This document shows positions 8,188 to 14,901 of a stretch of 20,446 bases of DNA, one piece after another. The translations under genes and the position numbers were made by a program. This DNA is from Gammaproteobacteria bacterium RIFCSPHIGHO2_02_FULL_42_13 (lineage in GTDB: Bacteria > Pseudomonadota > Gammaproteobacteria > UBA12402), in assembly GCA_001801405.1 (NCBI GenBank), contig MGXQ01000054.1:10778-31223 (forward strand), read 5' to 3'. Positions within the stretch are counted from its first letter, which is position 1; every line of letters starts with the position of its first letter. A model generated the notes under the pieces. It saw only the letters and a program-made list of their open reading frames with translations, made no database searches and was not told the origin of the DNA.

Positions 8188-8208
8188 TATTGTGGAAAAT
8201 CCACAATA
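8188..8208. promoter_or_regulatory. palindromic operator candidate, copy 2
   Basis: TATTGTGG (8188-8195) and CCACAATA (8201-8208) are perfect complements around AAAAT. The 21-bp core differs from the copy at 7092-7112 by one base. A CACAAT hexamer in the right arm of both copies could be a -10 element, so a bound protein would block or position RNA polymerase. That last point is inference. Confidence 0.55.
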
Positions 8209-8209
8209 G

Positions 8210-8338
8210 ATGAAAAGCAAAAAGCTCCTAAAATATAACTTGTCTGAGAAGGATCATTTAGAAAAACACATAGAGAGGGGGAGGAACTCGTTTAAATGGC
8301 TAGAAAATAAGGAAAATGTAGTGTTTCAGCCAATTTAA
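8210..8338 (+). CDS. possible 42-residue basic small protein
   Basis: An open frame begins with an ATG directly after the palindrome and encodes about 42 residues rich in Lys, Glu and Arg (MKSKKLLKYNLSEKDHLEKH at the start, PI at the end). No ribosome binding site is obvious: the nearest GGA lies inside the palindrome, about 12 nt upstream. It could be a small regulatory protein co-transcribed with the response regulator, or a chance frame. No family was recognised. Confidence 0.2.
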   Translation: MKSKKLLKYNLSEKDHLEKHIERGRNSFKWLENKENVVFQPI

Positions 8339-8368
8339 ATTGGGGTGAAATTAATTCAAGGGTATTAA

Positions 8369-8869
8369 ATGTTGGCGAAGTTTAATAACAGGGCTTTAAA
8401 TATGTCAATTAGCCATATATCACAACGTAAAATTCGTGTTGATCGAGCGGAGGTATTAAGACAATTTAATATTTGCTATTTAAACAAATATCCGATGTCA
8501 ATAAATATCAATATGCCCAAAGTTCTCTTAGTTGAAGACAATGCAGTCATTCAAAAAGCCCATCGCGCATTTTTGCAAGAATTAAATTGTCAAGTAGATA
8601 TTGCTTCAAACGGACTTCAGGCGCTTTCTTTATACGAGAGTAATAATTATGACATAGTTTTATTAGATATTGATTTGCCGGATATGAAAGGGACTGCGAT
8701 ATCTAAAAAGATACGTTATTTAAATGATAAGCAACATATTCCTATTATCGCCGTGACTGCCTTAAAAAATTCAACACAACAATTTTATAAAAAAGCAGGA
8801 ATAAATGCAGTGATTTATAAACCGGTTAGTTTAAAAATGTTAAAGCAAGTGCTTTCAAAATGGCTGTAA
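8369..8869 (+). CDS. stand-alone response-regulator receiver protein (CheY-like)
   Basis: A 166-residue protein with a single receiver domain and no output domain. Key residues are intact: acidic pocket Glu56-Asp57 (LLVEDN), phosphoacceptor Asp100 (DIVLLDIDLP), Thr130 (AVTAL) and Lys151 (YKPV). About 48 residues precede the domain (ISQRKIRVDRAEVLRQF region), and no domain is recognised in them. Start choice matters. The ATG at 8369 has AAGGG at 6 nt, the ATG at 8402 has AGGG at 8 nt, while 8495 and 8513 (directly before the domain) have no ribosome binding site, so the extension is probably real. No histidine kinase is encoded in the window, so the partner must be elsewhere. The gene sits just before the cyclitol operon, behind a palindromic site, and may relay a signal to cluster control. 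That role is inference. Confidence 0.85.
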   Translation: MLAKFNNRALNMSISHISQRKIRVDRAEVLRQFNICYLNKYPMSININMPKVLLVEDNAVIQKAHRAFLQELNCQVDIASNGLQALSLYESNNYDIVLLDIDLPDMKGTAISKKIRYLNDKQHIPIIAVTALKNSTQQFYKKAGINAVIYKPVSLKMLKQVLSKWL

Positions 8870-8969
8870 ATTTAAGAGGAGAAAAAAGATTTGGTCAATG
8901 TGGTAAGACAGTCAGAACAGACAAAGAGTCATTAGAGGTAAAAAAAGATGATGATTCTGGCTTATCTCA

Positions 8970-8990
8970 TTGACCATTTATCATAATGGT
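8970..8990 (+). promoter_or_regulatory. inverted repeat with -35-like hexamer before the cyclitol operon
   Basis: TTGACC (8970-8975) overlaps the inverted repeat ACCATT (8973-8978) / AATGGT (8985-8990). No good -10 lies 16-18 bp downstream, so the promoter reading is weak. A second small inverted repeat, CCATCA (9034-9039) / TGATGG (9046-9051), lies just before the ribosome binding site of the cyclase gene. Confidence 0.25.
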
Positions 8991-9010
8991 TGCATTAGAG
9001 AAAAGTGTGG

Positions 9011-9085
9011 ATGACTATGAAAACAATGACTAACCATCAAATAAATGATGGGAGAAATGATGAAATGAGGACATATTGGCGATGA
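9011..9085 (+). CDS. possible 24-residue leader peptide overlapping the cyclase start
   Basis: An open frame starting MTMKTMTNHQINDGRNDE runs 24 codons and stops with a TGA that overlaps the cyclase ATG (ATGA at 9082-9085). Its tail contains TGAGGA (9066-9071), the apparent ribosome binding site of the cyclase. This geometry would allow translational coupling or leader control of the whole operon. No strong ribosome binding site precedes the leader itself, so it may be fortuitous. Confidence 0.25.
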   Translation: MTMKTMTNHQINDGRNDEMRTYWR

Positions 9086-10260
9086 ACCATATGAGATTTA
9101 TCACTAACACTTCCAGCTCAAATTGGCAAATTCGCGCACAGAGGGAAGTCGAGTATAAGGTGAGATTAACTCGGGCATTACTCAATCCTGCGAATATTAC
9201 GCTGGCCGCTGCATGCGGTCTTGATGGAAAGAAATGTGGAAAACGTTTGGTAGTTATAGATGATGAGGTTTACACGTTATATAAAGGACAGTTGGATATT
9301 TATTTTTCCGCTTGGAACCTTGCTCCAATTTGGCACATTATTTCTGGTGGCGAATCAGCCAAGGTGATAGAGCCGGTGCTTAATGTTGCAGATGCCATGA
9401 TTAAAGCAGGTCTTCTACGTCGCACTGAAGCAGTTATTGCCATTGGGGGCGGGGTGTCACTTGATATTGTTGGTTTTGCTGCAAGTTTGTATCGCAGAGG
9501 CATCCCTTATATTCGCATTCCTACTACATTAATAGGGCAAATCGATGCTGGCATTGGTATCAAAACGGGAATTAATTATGGGCATCACAAAAATCGTTTG
9601 GGTTCTTATTTTGCGCCGACTGAAGCATTAATTGATCCTACATTTTTGTGTACATTGGATGAGAGACATATCTCAAATGGTATTTCTGAAATTATTAAAA
9701 TGGCATTGATTAAAGATAATAGGCTATTTCAATTAGTAGAAAAAAATGCAGATATATTAAATGCCCAAGCTCTTTCTAGCAATAACACAGAAGTTGAAGA
9801 GATTTTATCTCGTGCTATTGATGGCATGCTGGAAGAATTGGAACCGAATTTATGGGAGGGCAATTTGGAGCGTTCAGTGGACTATGGACATACGTTTAGC
9901 CCTACTCTGGAGTTATGCGCTGAACCAGAATTATTGCATGGAGAGGCGGTTGCTATAGATATAGCTTTATCGATAGTACTTGCATTACATCGTGGCTTGT
10001 TAACGTTCGAAGATTCTTGTCGCGCATTAGACTTAATGATTCGTGTTGGACTGCCTATTAAACACCTTAATTTTACGTTGGATCTTATTGAAGCCGCTTT
10101 AGACGACACGATTAAACATCGTGATGGATTGCAGCGAGTTCCACTGACCGATGGAATAGGCAAAGTTACTTTTGTGAATGATCTTAGTAAGTCTGAATTA
10201 CATGTTGCGTTGGCATATATTAATCGATATAAAAGACAGCGGGGTATGAATGTTGCCTAA
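9082..10260 (+). CDS. sedoheptulose-7-phosphate cyclase, 2-epi-5-epi-valiolone synthase type
   Basis: A member of the dehydroquinate-synthase superfamily that probably cyclises sedoheptulose 7-phosphate to 2-epi-5-epi-valiolone, the C7-cyclitol precursor. The NAD site is GGGVSLDIVGFAASLYRRG (about 122-140), followed by KTGINYGHHKNRLGSYF. The zinc ligands Glu203, His270 (YGHTFSP) and His286 (LLHGEAVAIDI) are present. The EPNLWE...LERSVDYGHTFSP signature is that of sedoheptulose cyclases (AcbC/ValA type); true dehydroquinate synthases read LNLGHTFGHA there. Other products of the same subfamily (desmethyl-4-deoxygadusol or other valiolone epimers) cannot be excluded by eye. The ATG at 9082 follows TGAGGA at 10 nt; a TTG at 9076 is possible. 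It is the first gene of a ten-gene operon and overlaps the kinase gene by 11 bases. Confidence 0.86.
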   Translation: MNHMRFITNTSSSNWQIRAQREVEYKVRLTRALLNPANITLAAACGLDGKKCGKRLVVIDDEVYTLYKGQLDIYFSAWNLAPIWHIISGGESAKVIEPVLNVADAMIKAGLLRRTEAVIAIGGGVSLDIVGFAASLYRRGIPYIRIPTTLIGQIDAGIGIKTGINYGHHKNRLGSYFAPTEALIDPTFLCTLDERHISNGISEIIKMALIKDNRLFQLVEKNADILNAQALSSNNTEVEEILSRAIDGMLEELEPNLWEGNLERSVDYGHTFSPTLELCAEPELLHGEAVAIDIALSIVLALHRGLLTFEDSCRALDLMIRVGLPIKHLNFTLDLIEAALDDTIKHRDGLQRVPLTDGIGKVTFVNDLSKSELHVALAYINRYKRQRGMNVA

Positions 10261-11467
10261 ATATTTTTCACACAATAATGTAGTGCTTGTGTTTGATTTA
10301 GGTGGCACCTATTTTCGTTCAGGAGTGTATATGCACCCAAAAGGCGTGCTGAATGTTCATCAGCAATCAGCGCTCAGTTTTTATGGCGCATCAGATATGA
10401 CCGTGGCTGACCTCAAAAAAGGGTTGTTAAAATATTTGGTAAATACGGCACGGAGCTATAAAGAGAATATGCGAGCTAATTGCGTGTCAATTTCATTAGG
10501 AGCAGCATTAGATGGACGCTGCGGAACAGTCTATGGTTCAGGTCCTTTATGGGGACATGACAACTCTCCGTTTGAGTTGTTAACGCAATTGCATCAATCT
10601 GCCTCCGAATTTGAATGGCATATTGTCAATGATGTCACAGCAGGATTGCTTCATTACGCTAAGCATGCAGCTAATTTAGACATTCGTAAAATATTATTGT
10701 TAACAGTTAGTTCTGGTATTGCGTGTCGTGTGCTAGATGTTCGGAATCAACATATCGCACTAGATGAGTTTGGATTGCAGGGCGAAATAGGGCATTCTCC
10801 AGTTACGTTGTGTTTTAGAGGTCAGATGCTTGAGTTGGATTGCGATTGTGGCGAACATAATCATGTAGCTGCTTTTTCTTCTGGGCGTGGTATGTGTAGA
10901 CTGAGTAAACTTCTTGCGAAACGTCAGCCATTATTATGGAAAAAATCTAGACTCGCTGTGTTGTGTGCAGAAGGAGAAGGATATGAGTCTGCATTATGTC
11001 GCGCATTGGACGAGAACGATGCATTTTCTGTTAATTTGCTTTACTTAGCAACAAAGCCTATCGCAGATATACTGCGTAATGCATTGGCAATCGATCCTGA
11101 ATTAGACCGAATTGTTTTAACAGGAGGAGTGGCGGTTAATTTGGCAGACCACTACCGAGAGATGCTTATGCGACATTTTTCTGAGCAAGGACTTTATTTG
11201 AGTAGTAATTTTGACTCTGAGTTGTTTAATCGTCGGATTTTTATTGCAAAATCTGATGAGGTGAATAATTTAGAAGGTGCCGCTCTGTATGCAATCAATC
11301 AAATGCAGCAGAAAGTCTTATCTGTGCAAAACAAGCGACAAGATGTATATGCTTATCAACATAAGTTGGTACAGCCGAACGTCAACTTAGATTCTGGAAA
11401 ATACGCTATTAGTTTTCTCATGACATCTATGTATAATATAACTCGATCAGGAGGCTATTATGCTTAG
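10250..11467 (+). CDS. ROK-family sugar/cyclitol kinase (AcbM-like)
   Basis: A 405-residue ASKHA-fold kinase of the ROK family. It has the phosphate-1 loop DLGGT (16-20), catalytic Asp128 in NDVTAG, LTVSSGIA (phosphate 2) and the zinc-binding ROK signature: GEIGH (His182), then CDCG (Cys198, Cys200). The third zinc Cys of the usual CxCGxxGC is His205 here. LTGGVAVN marks the adenosine site. In acarbose biosynthesis the ROK-type kinase AcbM phosphorylates 2-epi-5-epi-valiolone at C7, and position directly after the cyclase supports the same role. About 60 residues beyond the normal ROK end have no recognised domain. The ATG has GGGG at 5 nt and overlaps the cyclase end. The last bases overlap the dehydrogenase start by 8. 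Confidence 0.85.
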   Translation: MLPKYFSHNNVVLVFDLGGTYFRSGVYMHPKGVLNVHQQSALSFYGASDMTVADLKKGLLKYLVNTARSYKENMRANCVSISLGAALDGRCGTVYGSGPLWGHDNSPFELLTQLHQSASEFEWHIVNDVTAGLLHYAKHAANLDIRKILLLTVSSGIACRVLDVRNQHIALDEFGLQGEIGHSPVTLCFRGQMLELDCDCGEHNHVAAFSSGRGMCRLSKLLAKRQPLLWKKSRLAVLCAEGEGYESALCRALDENDAFSVNLLYLATKPIADILRNALAIDPELDRIVLTGGVAVNLADHYREMLMRHFSEQGLYLSSNFDSELFNRRIFIAKSDEVNNLEGAALYAINQMQQKVLSVQNKRQDVYAYQHKLVQPNVNLDSGKYAISFLMTSMYNITRSGGYYA

Positions 11468-12584
11468 TTCGTTGTCGCTAAACAAACATCGAGCAATTAT
11501 TCGTAATGCTAAGAGCGTTTATTTAGAACAAAGAAAAACTCCTGTTATAAAAAAAGGAGAACTACTTTTAGCACCATTAGTGTCAGGTTTGTGCGGGACA
11601 GACATTCAAATATTGCGTGGAGAGCGAGATGATTCAGCTGTAGTTAATGGTCATGAAGGTGTGGCTCAGATAGTTGAAGCTGGGAGTGATTGTCCAGCAT
11701 ATTTTGTGCCAGGAGCAAAAGTATTGATTAATCCAACGCATCCATGCAATTCAGCATTTTTATTTGGACATAATGTAGATGGTTTTTTTCAAGAATACGT
11801 TCGTATACCTGCCTCAGCAGTTTCTGCTGGATTAGTAATACCAGTGAAAACCAAATTGTCTTTGAAATTGTTTTCCTTGGTTGAGCCTCTTGCTGCAGTG
11901 CTATATGCGCTTCAATTATTACATCCCCAGCGTTGTAAAGATGCAATGATTATTTATGGAGATGGCATTATTGGTCATCTTGCTTTGCTGCTTATGAAAA
12001 GGCGGTTTGGCATAAATTTCCCAATAATCTTTGTGCATCATCGACAAGAAGGGCTTGAGTGGAGTTTACAAAGAAAAATGCCTGCAGATTTTGATTTGTT
12101 GTTTGATCAATTACATTTGGTTAATAATATATTACCAGATATATGTTCAGCACTGCTTGCTACTCCGCGTCTAAGTACAATGAGTTGTTTATCTCATGCT
12201 GTTGAACATATTGTACCAAATGGGTGCATTGATATATTGGGGGGATTGCCCAAAAAAGCAATTTTGCCAGATTTGCCTACTATTGATTTGATAAGTTTGC
12301 GAGCAAAAAATTGTGGCGGTTTTCCTTTAGATGGCGTATTTACACAAGCCCTATCTATTAAAAATAAGCCATTAGTGTTATGTGGGCATAGGGGGGTGTC
12401 GAATAATCATTTGCTGGAAGCAATGGAAGAATTAAGCATGTATGGGGATATCTATGCACCAATTATTACACACATTCTTAGTTTAGAGGAAGCTTCAAAA
12501 TTTATGAACAGATTATTACAAAAATTTCCTCGTCAGATTAATGGTGAGCGTGTCATGAAGCTAGCTATTGCCAGGAGTCATTAA
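11460..12584 (+). CDS. zinc-type medium-chain dehydrogenase (cyclitol dehydrogenase, AcbL-like)
   Basis: A 374-residue MDR-family oxidoreductase. The catalytic zinc site reads SGLCGTDIQ (Cys45), NGHEGVA (His65-Glu66) and VEPLAAV (Glu142). The nucleotide-binding turn is IYGDGIIGHLALLL (about 165-177). The four-cysteine structural-zinc lobe usual for this family is missing; the region NPTHPCNSAFLFGHN has a single Cys. In the acarbose set, AcbL is a zinc-dependent dehydrogenase acting on the cyclitol 7-phosphate, and this gene is the natural equivalent. The direction of the reaction is unknown. AGGAGG at 5 nt before the ATG is the strongest ribosome binding site in the operon. The SDR ATG follows the stop after one base. 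Confidence 0.83.
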   Translation: MLSSLSLNKHRAIIRNAKSVYLEQRKTPVIKKGELLLAPLVSGLCGTDIQILRGERDDSAVVNGHEGVAQIVEAGSDCPAYFVPGAKVLINPTHPCNSAFLFGHNVDGFFQEYVRIPASAVSAGLVIPVKTKLSLKLFSLVEPLAAVLYALQLLHPQRCKDAMIIYGDGIIGHLALLLMKRRFGINFPIIFVHHRQEGLEWSLQRKMPADFDLLFDQLHLVNNILPDICSALLATPRLSTMSCLSHAVEHIVPNGCIDILGGLPKKAILPDLPTIDLISLRAKNCGGFPLDGVFTQALSIKNKPLVLCGHRGVSNNHLLEAMEELSMYGDIYAPIITHILSLEEASKFMNRLLQKFPRQINGERVMKLAIARSH

Positions 12585-12585
12585 T

Positions 12586-13368
12586 ATGTTGCAGTCATAT
12601 GTTAATTTGAAAAGTAATACAATATTAGTGATAGGAGGGTCATCTGGTATTGGACGAGGGATTGCCGATGCGCTAGCAAAAGCTCATGCGCGCGTGGTTG
12701 TTTTGAGCCGTACTCCTCCTGCAGAGGAATCAACTTTTTTAGAATGGAGGTTTCTAGATTTATCACAACCCAATGAGAGCCGCATTCAATTAACAGCTGT
12801 CCTAAAGGAACTTGGATCGCAATTGGATGTAGTATTTTACTCAGCAGTTTATTATGGTGCTAAGCGTACACTTTTCTTGAAAGTTGCTGAGGAGGAGTGG
12901 AGGCAGCAGTTGAATGTCAATTTGCATGGTCTTTGGCTTAGCTTATCGCTCACTTTACCGTGGTTGCAACGACGCGCACCTGCATTATTTGTACATCTTT
13001 CTTCTGAAGTGGTTTATAACGCTGGCCCAGAACGTTCAGGTTATGCGGCGACTAAAGCTGCTGCGTCCAATCTAATACGTTCATTAGCGCAAGAAGATCC
13101 TAGCGGGAAAGTGCGTCTTATTCAATTATTGCCAGAAAAAATGGTGAACACTTCAGGAATTCGTCGCCGTCGTCCTGCTAATTTTGATTATCATAATTAT
13201 ATGACACCACAACATTTTAGTCAGGTTGCACTTCAGTTGGTACAAACGAGAGGAGAAGGTATGCATGGTGAAAGCTGGGTGGTGAGTGATCAGAGACAGA
13301 TGCAGCGAGTGGAAGAAGCCGTGCCTATTTCACAAAGTTATAGAGGTGAGCAATGTCAAATAGTATAG
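12586..13368 (+). CDS. short-chain dehydrogenase/reductase in cyclitol operon
   Basis: A classical SDR of about 260 residues, with GGSSGIG at 17-23 and catalytic Ser140, Tyr153 and Lys157 (GYAATK). It is the close paralogue of the SDR at 7228. It differs mainly in a shorter loop after VLSRTPP and in the C-terminal tail. The ATG at 12586 has AGGAG at 8 nt; an in-frame TTG at 12568 inside the previous gene is unlikely. Its place between the zinc dehydrogenase and the epimerase suggests oxidation or reduction of a ring carbon of the cyclitol or its phosphate, as for AcbN in the acarbose pathway. It overlaps the next gene by 16 bases. Confidence 0.87.
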   Translation: MLQSYVNLKSNTILVIGGSSGIGRGIADALAKAHARVVVLSRTPPAEESTFLEWRFLDLSQPNESRIQLTAVLKELGSQLDVVFYSAVYYGAKRTLFLKVAEEEWRQQLNVNLHGLWLSLSLTLPWLQRRAPALFVHLSSEVVYNAGPERSGYAATKAAASNLIRSLAQEDPSGKVRLIQLLPEKMVNTSGIRRRRPANFDYHNYMTPQHFSQVALQLVQTRGEGMHGESWVVSDQRQMQRVEEAVPISQSYRGEQCQIV

Positions 13369-14177
13369 CTTTAGTGGATTGGCGTTTGCCGGTGTATGGT
13401 GCGGAGGCAGTACGTTTTTGCGCAGAACATCATGTGAGCGCATTGCAAGTTGATTTTGGTGGCCCCGGACATTCTCCTAGTTTAGATAAGCGTACACGGC
13501 AAGATGCTATTTTAGAAGCATGTGCCGAGCATAAAGTACATATTATTGCTTTGGCGGGTAATCAATTAAATGATATTGGATTAGGTTTGCGATTTGATCG
13601 TTATACTTCTCGGAAATTACAAAATTTAATCGAATCAATATTAGATACTGCAAATTATCTTTCTGTTCCTTTGGTATTTTTTCCTAGTTTTCATCGAGGA
13701 GCTATTCGTGACATAGAAACTTTAGTACGTGCAGCTAAGATGTTACGTTGGGCTTGCCAAGAAGCAAAAGATCGTCAGTTAGAATTAGGAAGCGAGAATG
13801 ACTTGTCTGTTGCTTGGTCTGTGCGTTTAATAGAAGAAGTTTGCGCTACTAATTTTCGTTTTATTTTTGATTGTTATAATCCTATAAAAGCAGGGCATTC
13901 GGCAGCCAAGCTATTGACTAAATTGGAAGGATGTTTTGCGTCACAGGTGCATATCAAAGATGGTTTTGCAGGAGAAGATGGGAAGGTTGCGCTAGGGAGT
14001 GGAGATGGTAATGTAAAAAATATATTAACAGCGTTAGTTCAAACTGATTGGGCTAAAGATTATATATTAGAAAATGATTATCGCTGTAGTCATCCGCAGG
14101 CATTACATCACGATATTCAGTGGATATCTCATTATTTAACGTGGCAACGCACGCAGTCAAAATCATCAATACATTAG
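13353..14177 (+). CDS. sugar-phosphate isomerase/epimerase, TIM barrel (AcbO-like)
   Basis: A 274-residue protein of the xylose-isomerase-like TIM barrel (AP endonuclease 2) superfamily. Likely metal ligands are Glu148 (ELGSEND), Asp173 (FIFDCYN), His200 (QVHIKDG) and Glu240 (YILEND), each at the end of a barrel strand, which is the standard pattern for metal-dependent 1,1-proton-transfer epimerases. In C7-cyclitol pathways, 2-epi-5-epi-valiolone 7-phosphate is epimerised at C2 (AcbO step), and this is the only epimerase in the operon, so I assign that role tentatively. The start overlaps the SDR end by 16 bases, with AGAGGTGAG just upstream. Confidence 0.82.
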   Translation: MSNSIALVDWRLPVYGAEAVRFCAEHHVSALQVDFGGPGHSPSLDKRTRQDAILEACAEHKVHIIALAGNQLNDIGLGLRFDRYTSRKLQNLIESILDTANYLSVPLVFFPSFHRGAIRDIETLVRAAKMLRWACQEAKDRQLELGSENDLSVAWSVRLIEEVCATNFRFIFDCYNPIKAGHSAAKLLTKLEGCFASQVHIKDGFAGEDGKVALGSGDGNVKNILTALVQTDWAKDYILENDYRCSHPQALHHDIQWISHYLTWQRTQSKSSIH

Positions 14178-14186
14178 GAAAGCTTT

Positions 14187-14900
14187 ATGCAAGTTAATCG
14201 ATCTTTTATAACATATCACGTTAAAGGGTTGCTGTTCGATATGGATGGTACATTGGTTGATTCAACGCCGGTAGTGGAGCGAACGTGGCGACGTTTTGCT
14301 GATCGATATGATTTAGATCTGAATGAAATTTTAGATTATGCGCATGGCCGCCGTACGTTAGAAACGGTGACGCATTTTGCGCCTGCATATGTTGATATAA
14401 AAAAAGAAGCTACGCAATTAATAGCTGAAGAAGTTGCTGATGTTGAAGGTATTGTCGCCATTGCCGGATCTGTTAATTTATTGCAAGCATTGCCGTTGTT
14501 TCAGTGGGCTATTGTTACTTCGGCAAGTCGTAAGTTAGCGCTTCGTCGAATGTGTGCTGCAAATATCCCCATTCCGCCGGTGTTGATTACTGCAGAAGAT
14601 GTTGGTTTTGGTAAACCATCTCCTGATGGATATTTGGCAGCTGCTCAGGCGCTCAAGTTGTCATCAAAAGATTGTATTGTGTTTGAAGATTCTTCTGCAG
14701 GACTTTCTTCTGCGTGTGCAGCGGGAATGCGTGCATTTGCCGTGGGCGAGCGGTTGAAGACTAGTCAATTATCATATGAGCAATGGATTCCAGATTTTAA
14801 CGGATTGCAATTGTGTGTGCCATTTTTACCTGTGTTTCCTGCGATTTTAAAACTTAAGGTTGGTCAAACAAACACAGAAGTGTTGTCGAAAGGAGAATAG
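14187..14900 (+). CDS. HAD-superfamily phosphatase (beta-phosphoglucomutase-like)
   Basis: A 237-residue HAD hydrolase with a helical cap inserted after motif I. Motif I is FDMDGTLVDS (nucleophile Asp18, acid/base Asp20), motif II is VTSAS (Thr111/Ser112), motif III is Lys143 in FGKPSPDGY, and motif IV is FEDSSAG (Glu167-Asp168). It resembles sugar-phosphate phosphatases such as YfbT or 2-deoxyglucose-6-phosphatase more than a mutase. In the operon it would remove the C7 phosphate added by the ROK kinase, releasing a free cyclitol; acarbose clusters also carry a HAD phosphatase (AcbJ). AGGAA at 6 nt marks the start, 9 nt after the epimerase stop. Confidence 0.84.
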   Translation: MQVNRSFITYHVKGLLFDMDGTLVDSTPVVERTWRRFADRYDLDLNEILDYAHGRRTLETVTHFAPAYVDIKKEATQLIAEEVADVEGIVAIAGSVNLLQALPLFQWAIVTSASRKLALRRMCAANIPIPPVLITAEDVGFGKPSPDGYLAAAQALKLSSKDCIVFEDSSAGLSSACAAGMRAFAVGERLKTSQLSYEQWIPDFNGLQLCVPFLPVFPAILKLKVGQTNTEVLSKGE

Positions 14901-14901
14901 G

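Larger units (their letters stand above)
7993..8368. other. intergenic region with operator and tiny ORF
   Basis: These 376 bases separate the SDR from the response regulator. They contain the perfect palindrome at 8188-8208 and a small open frame at 8210-8338, both listed separately. I see no convincing terminator after the SDR gene and no RNA gene. Confidence 0.5.

Noticed and set aside
9882..10163. Minus-strand open frame of 93 codons inside the cyclase gene
   Set aside because: It is antisense to a well-supported gene, has no recognisable motif and no ribosome binding site context, so it is a shadow frame.
9082..10260. Mycosporine-like amino acid pathway (cyclase plus ATP-grasp genes in one window)
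   Set aside because: No O-methyltransferase is present, the ATP-grasp genes are on the opposite strand in another operon, and the kinase/epimerase/phosphatase set fits C7-cyclitol chemistry better.
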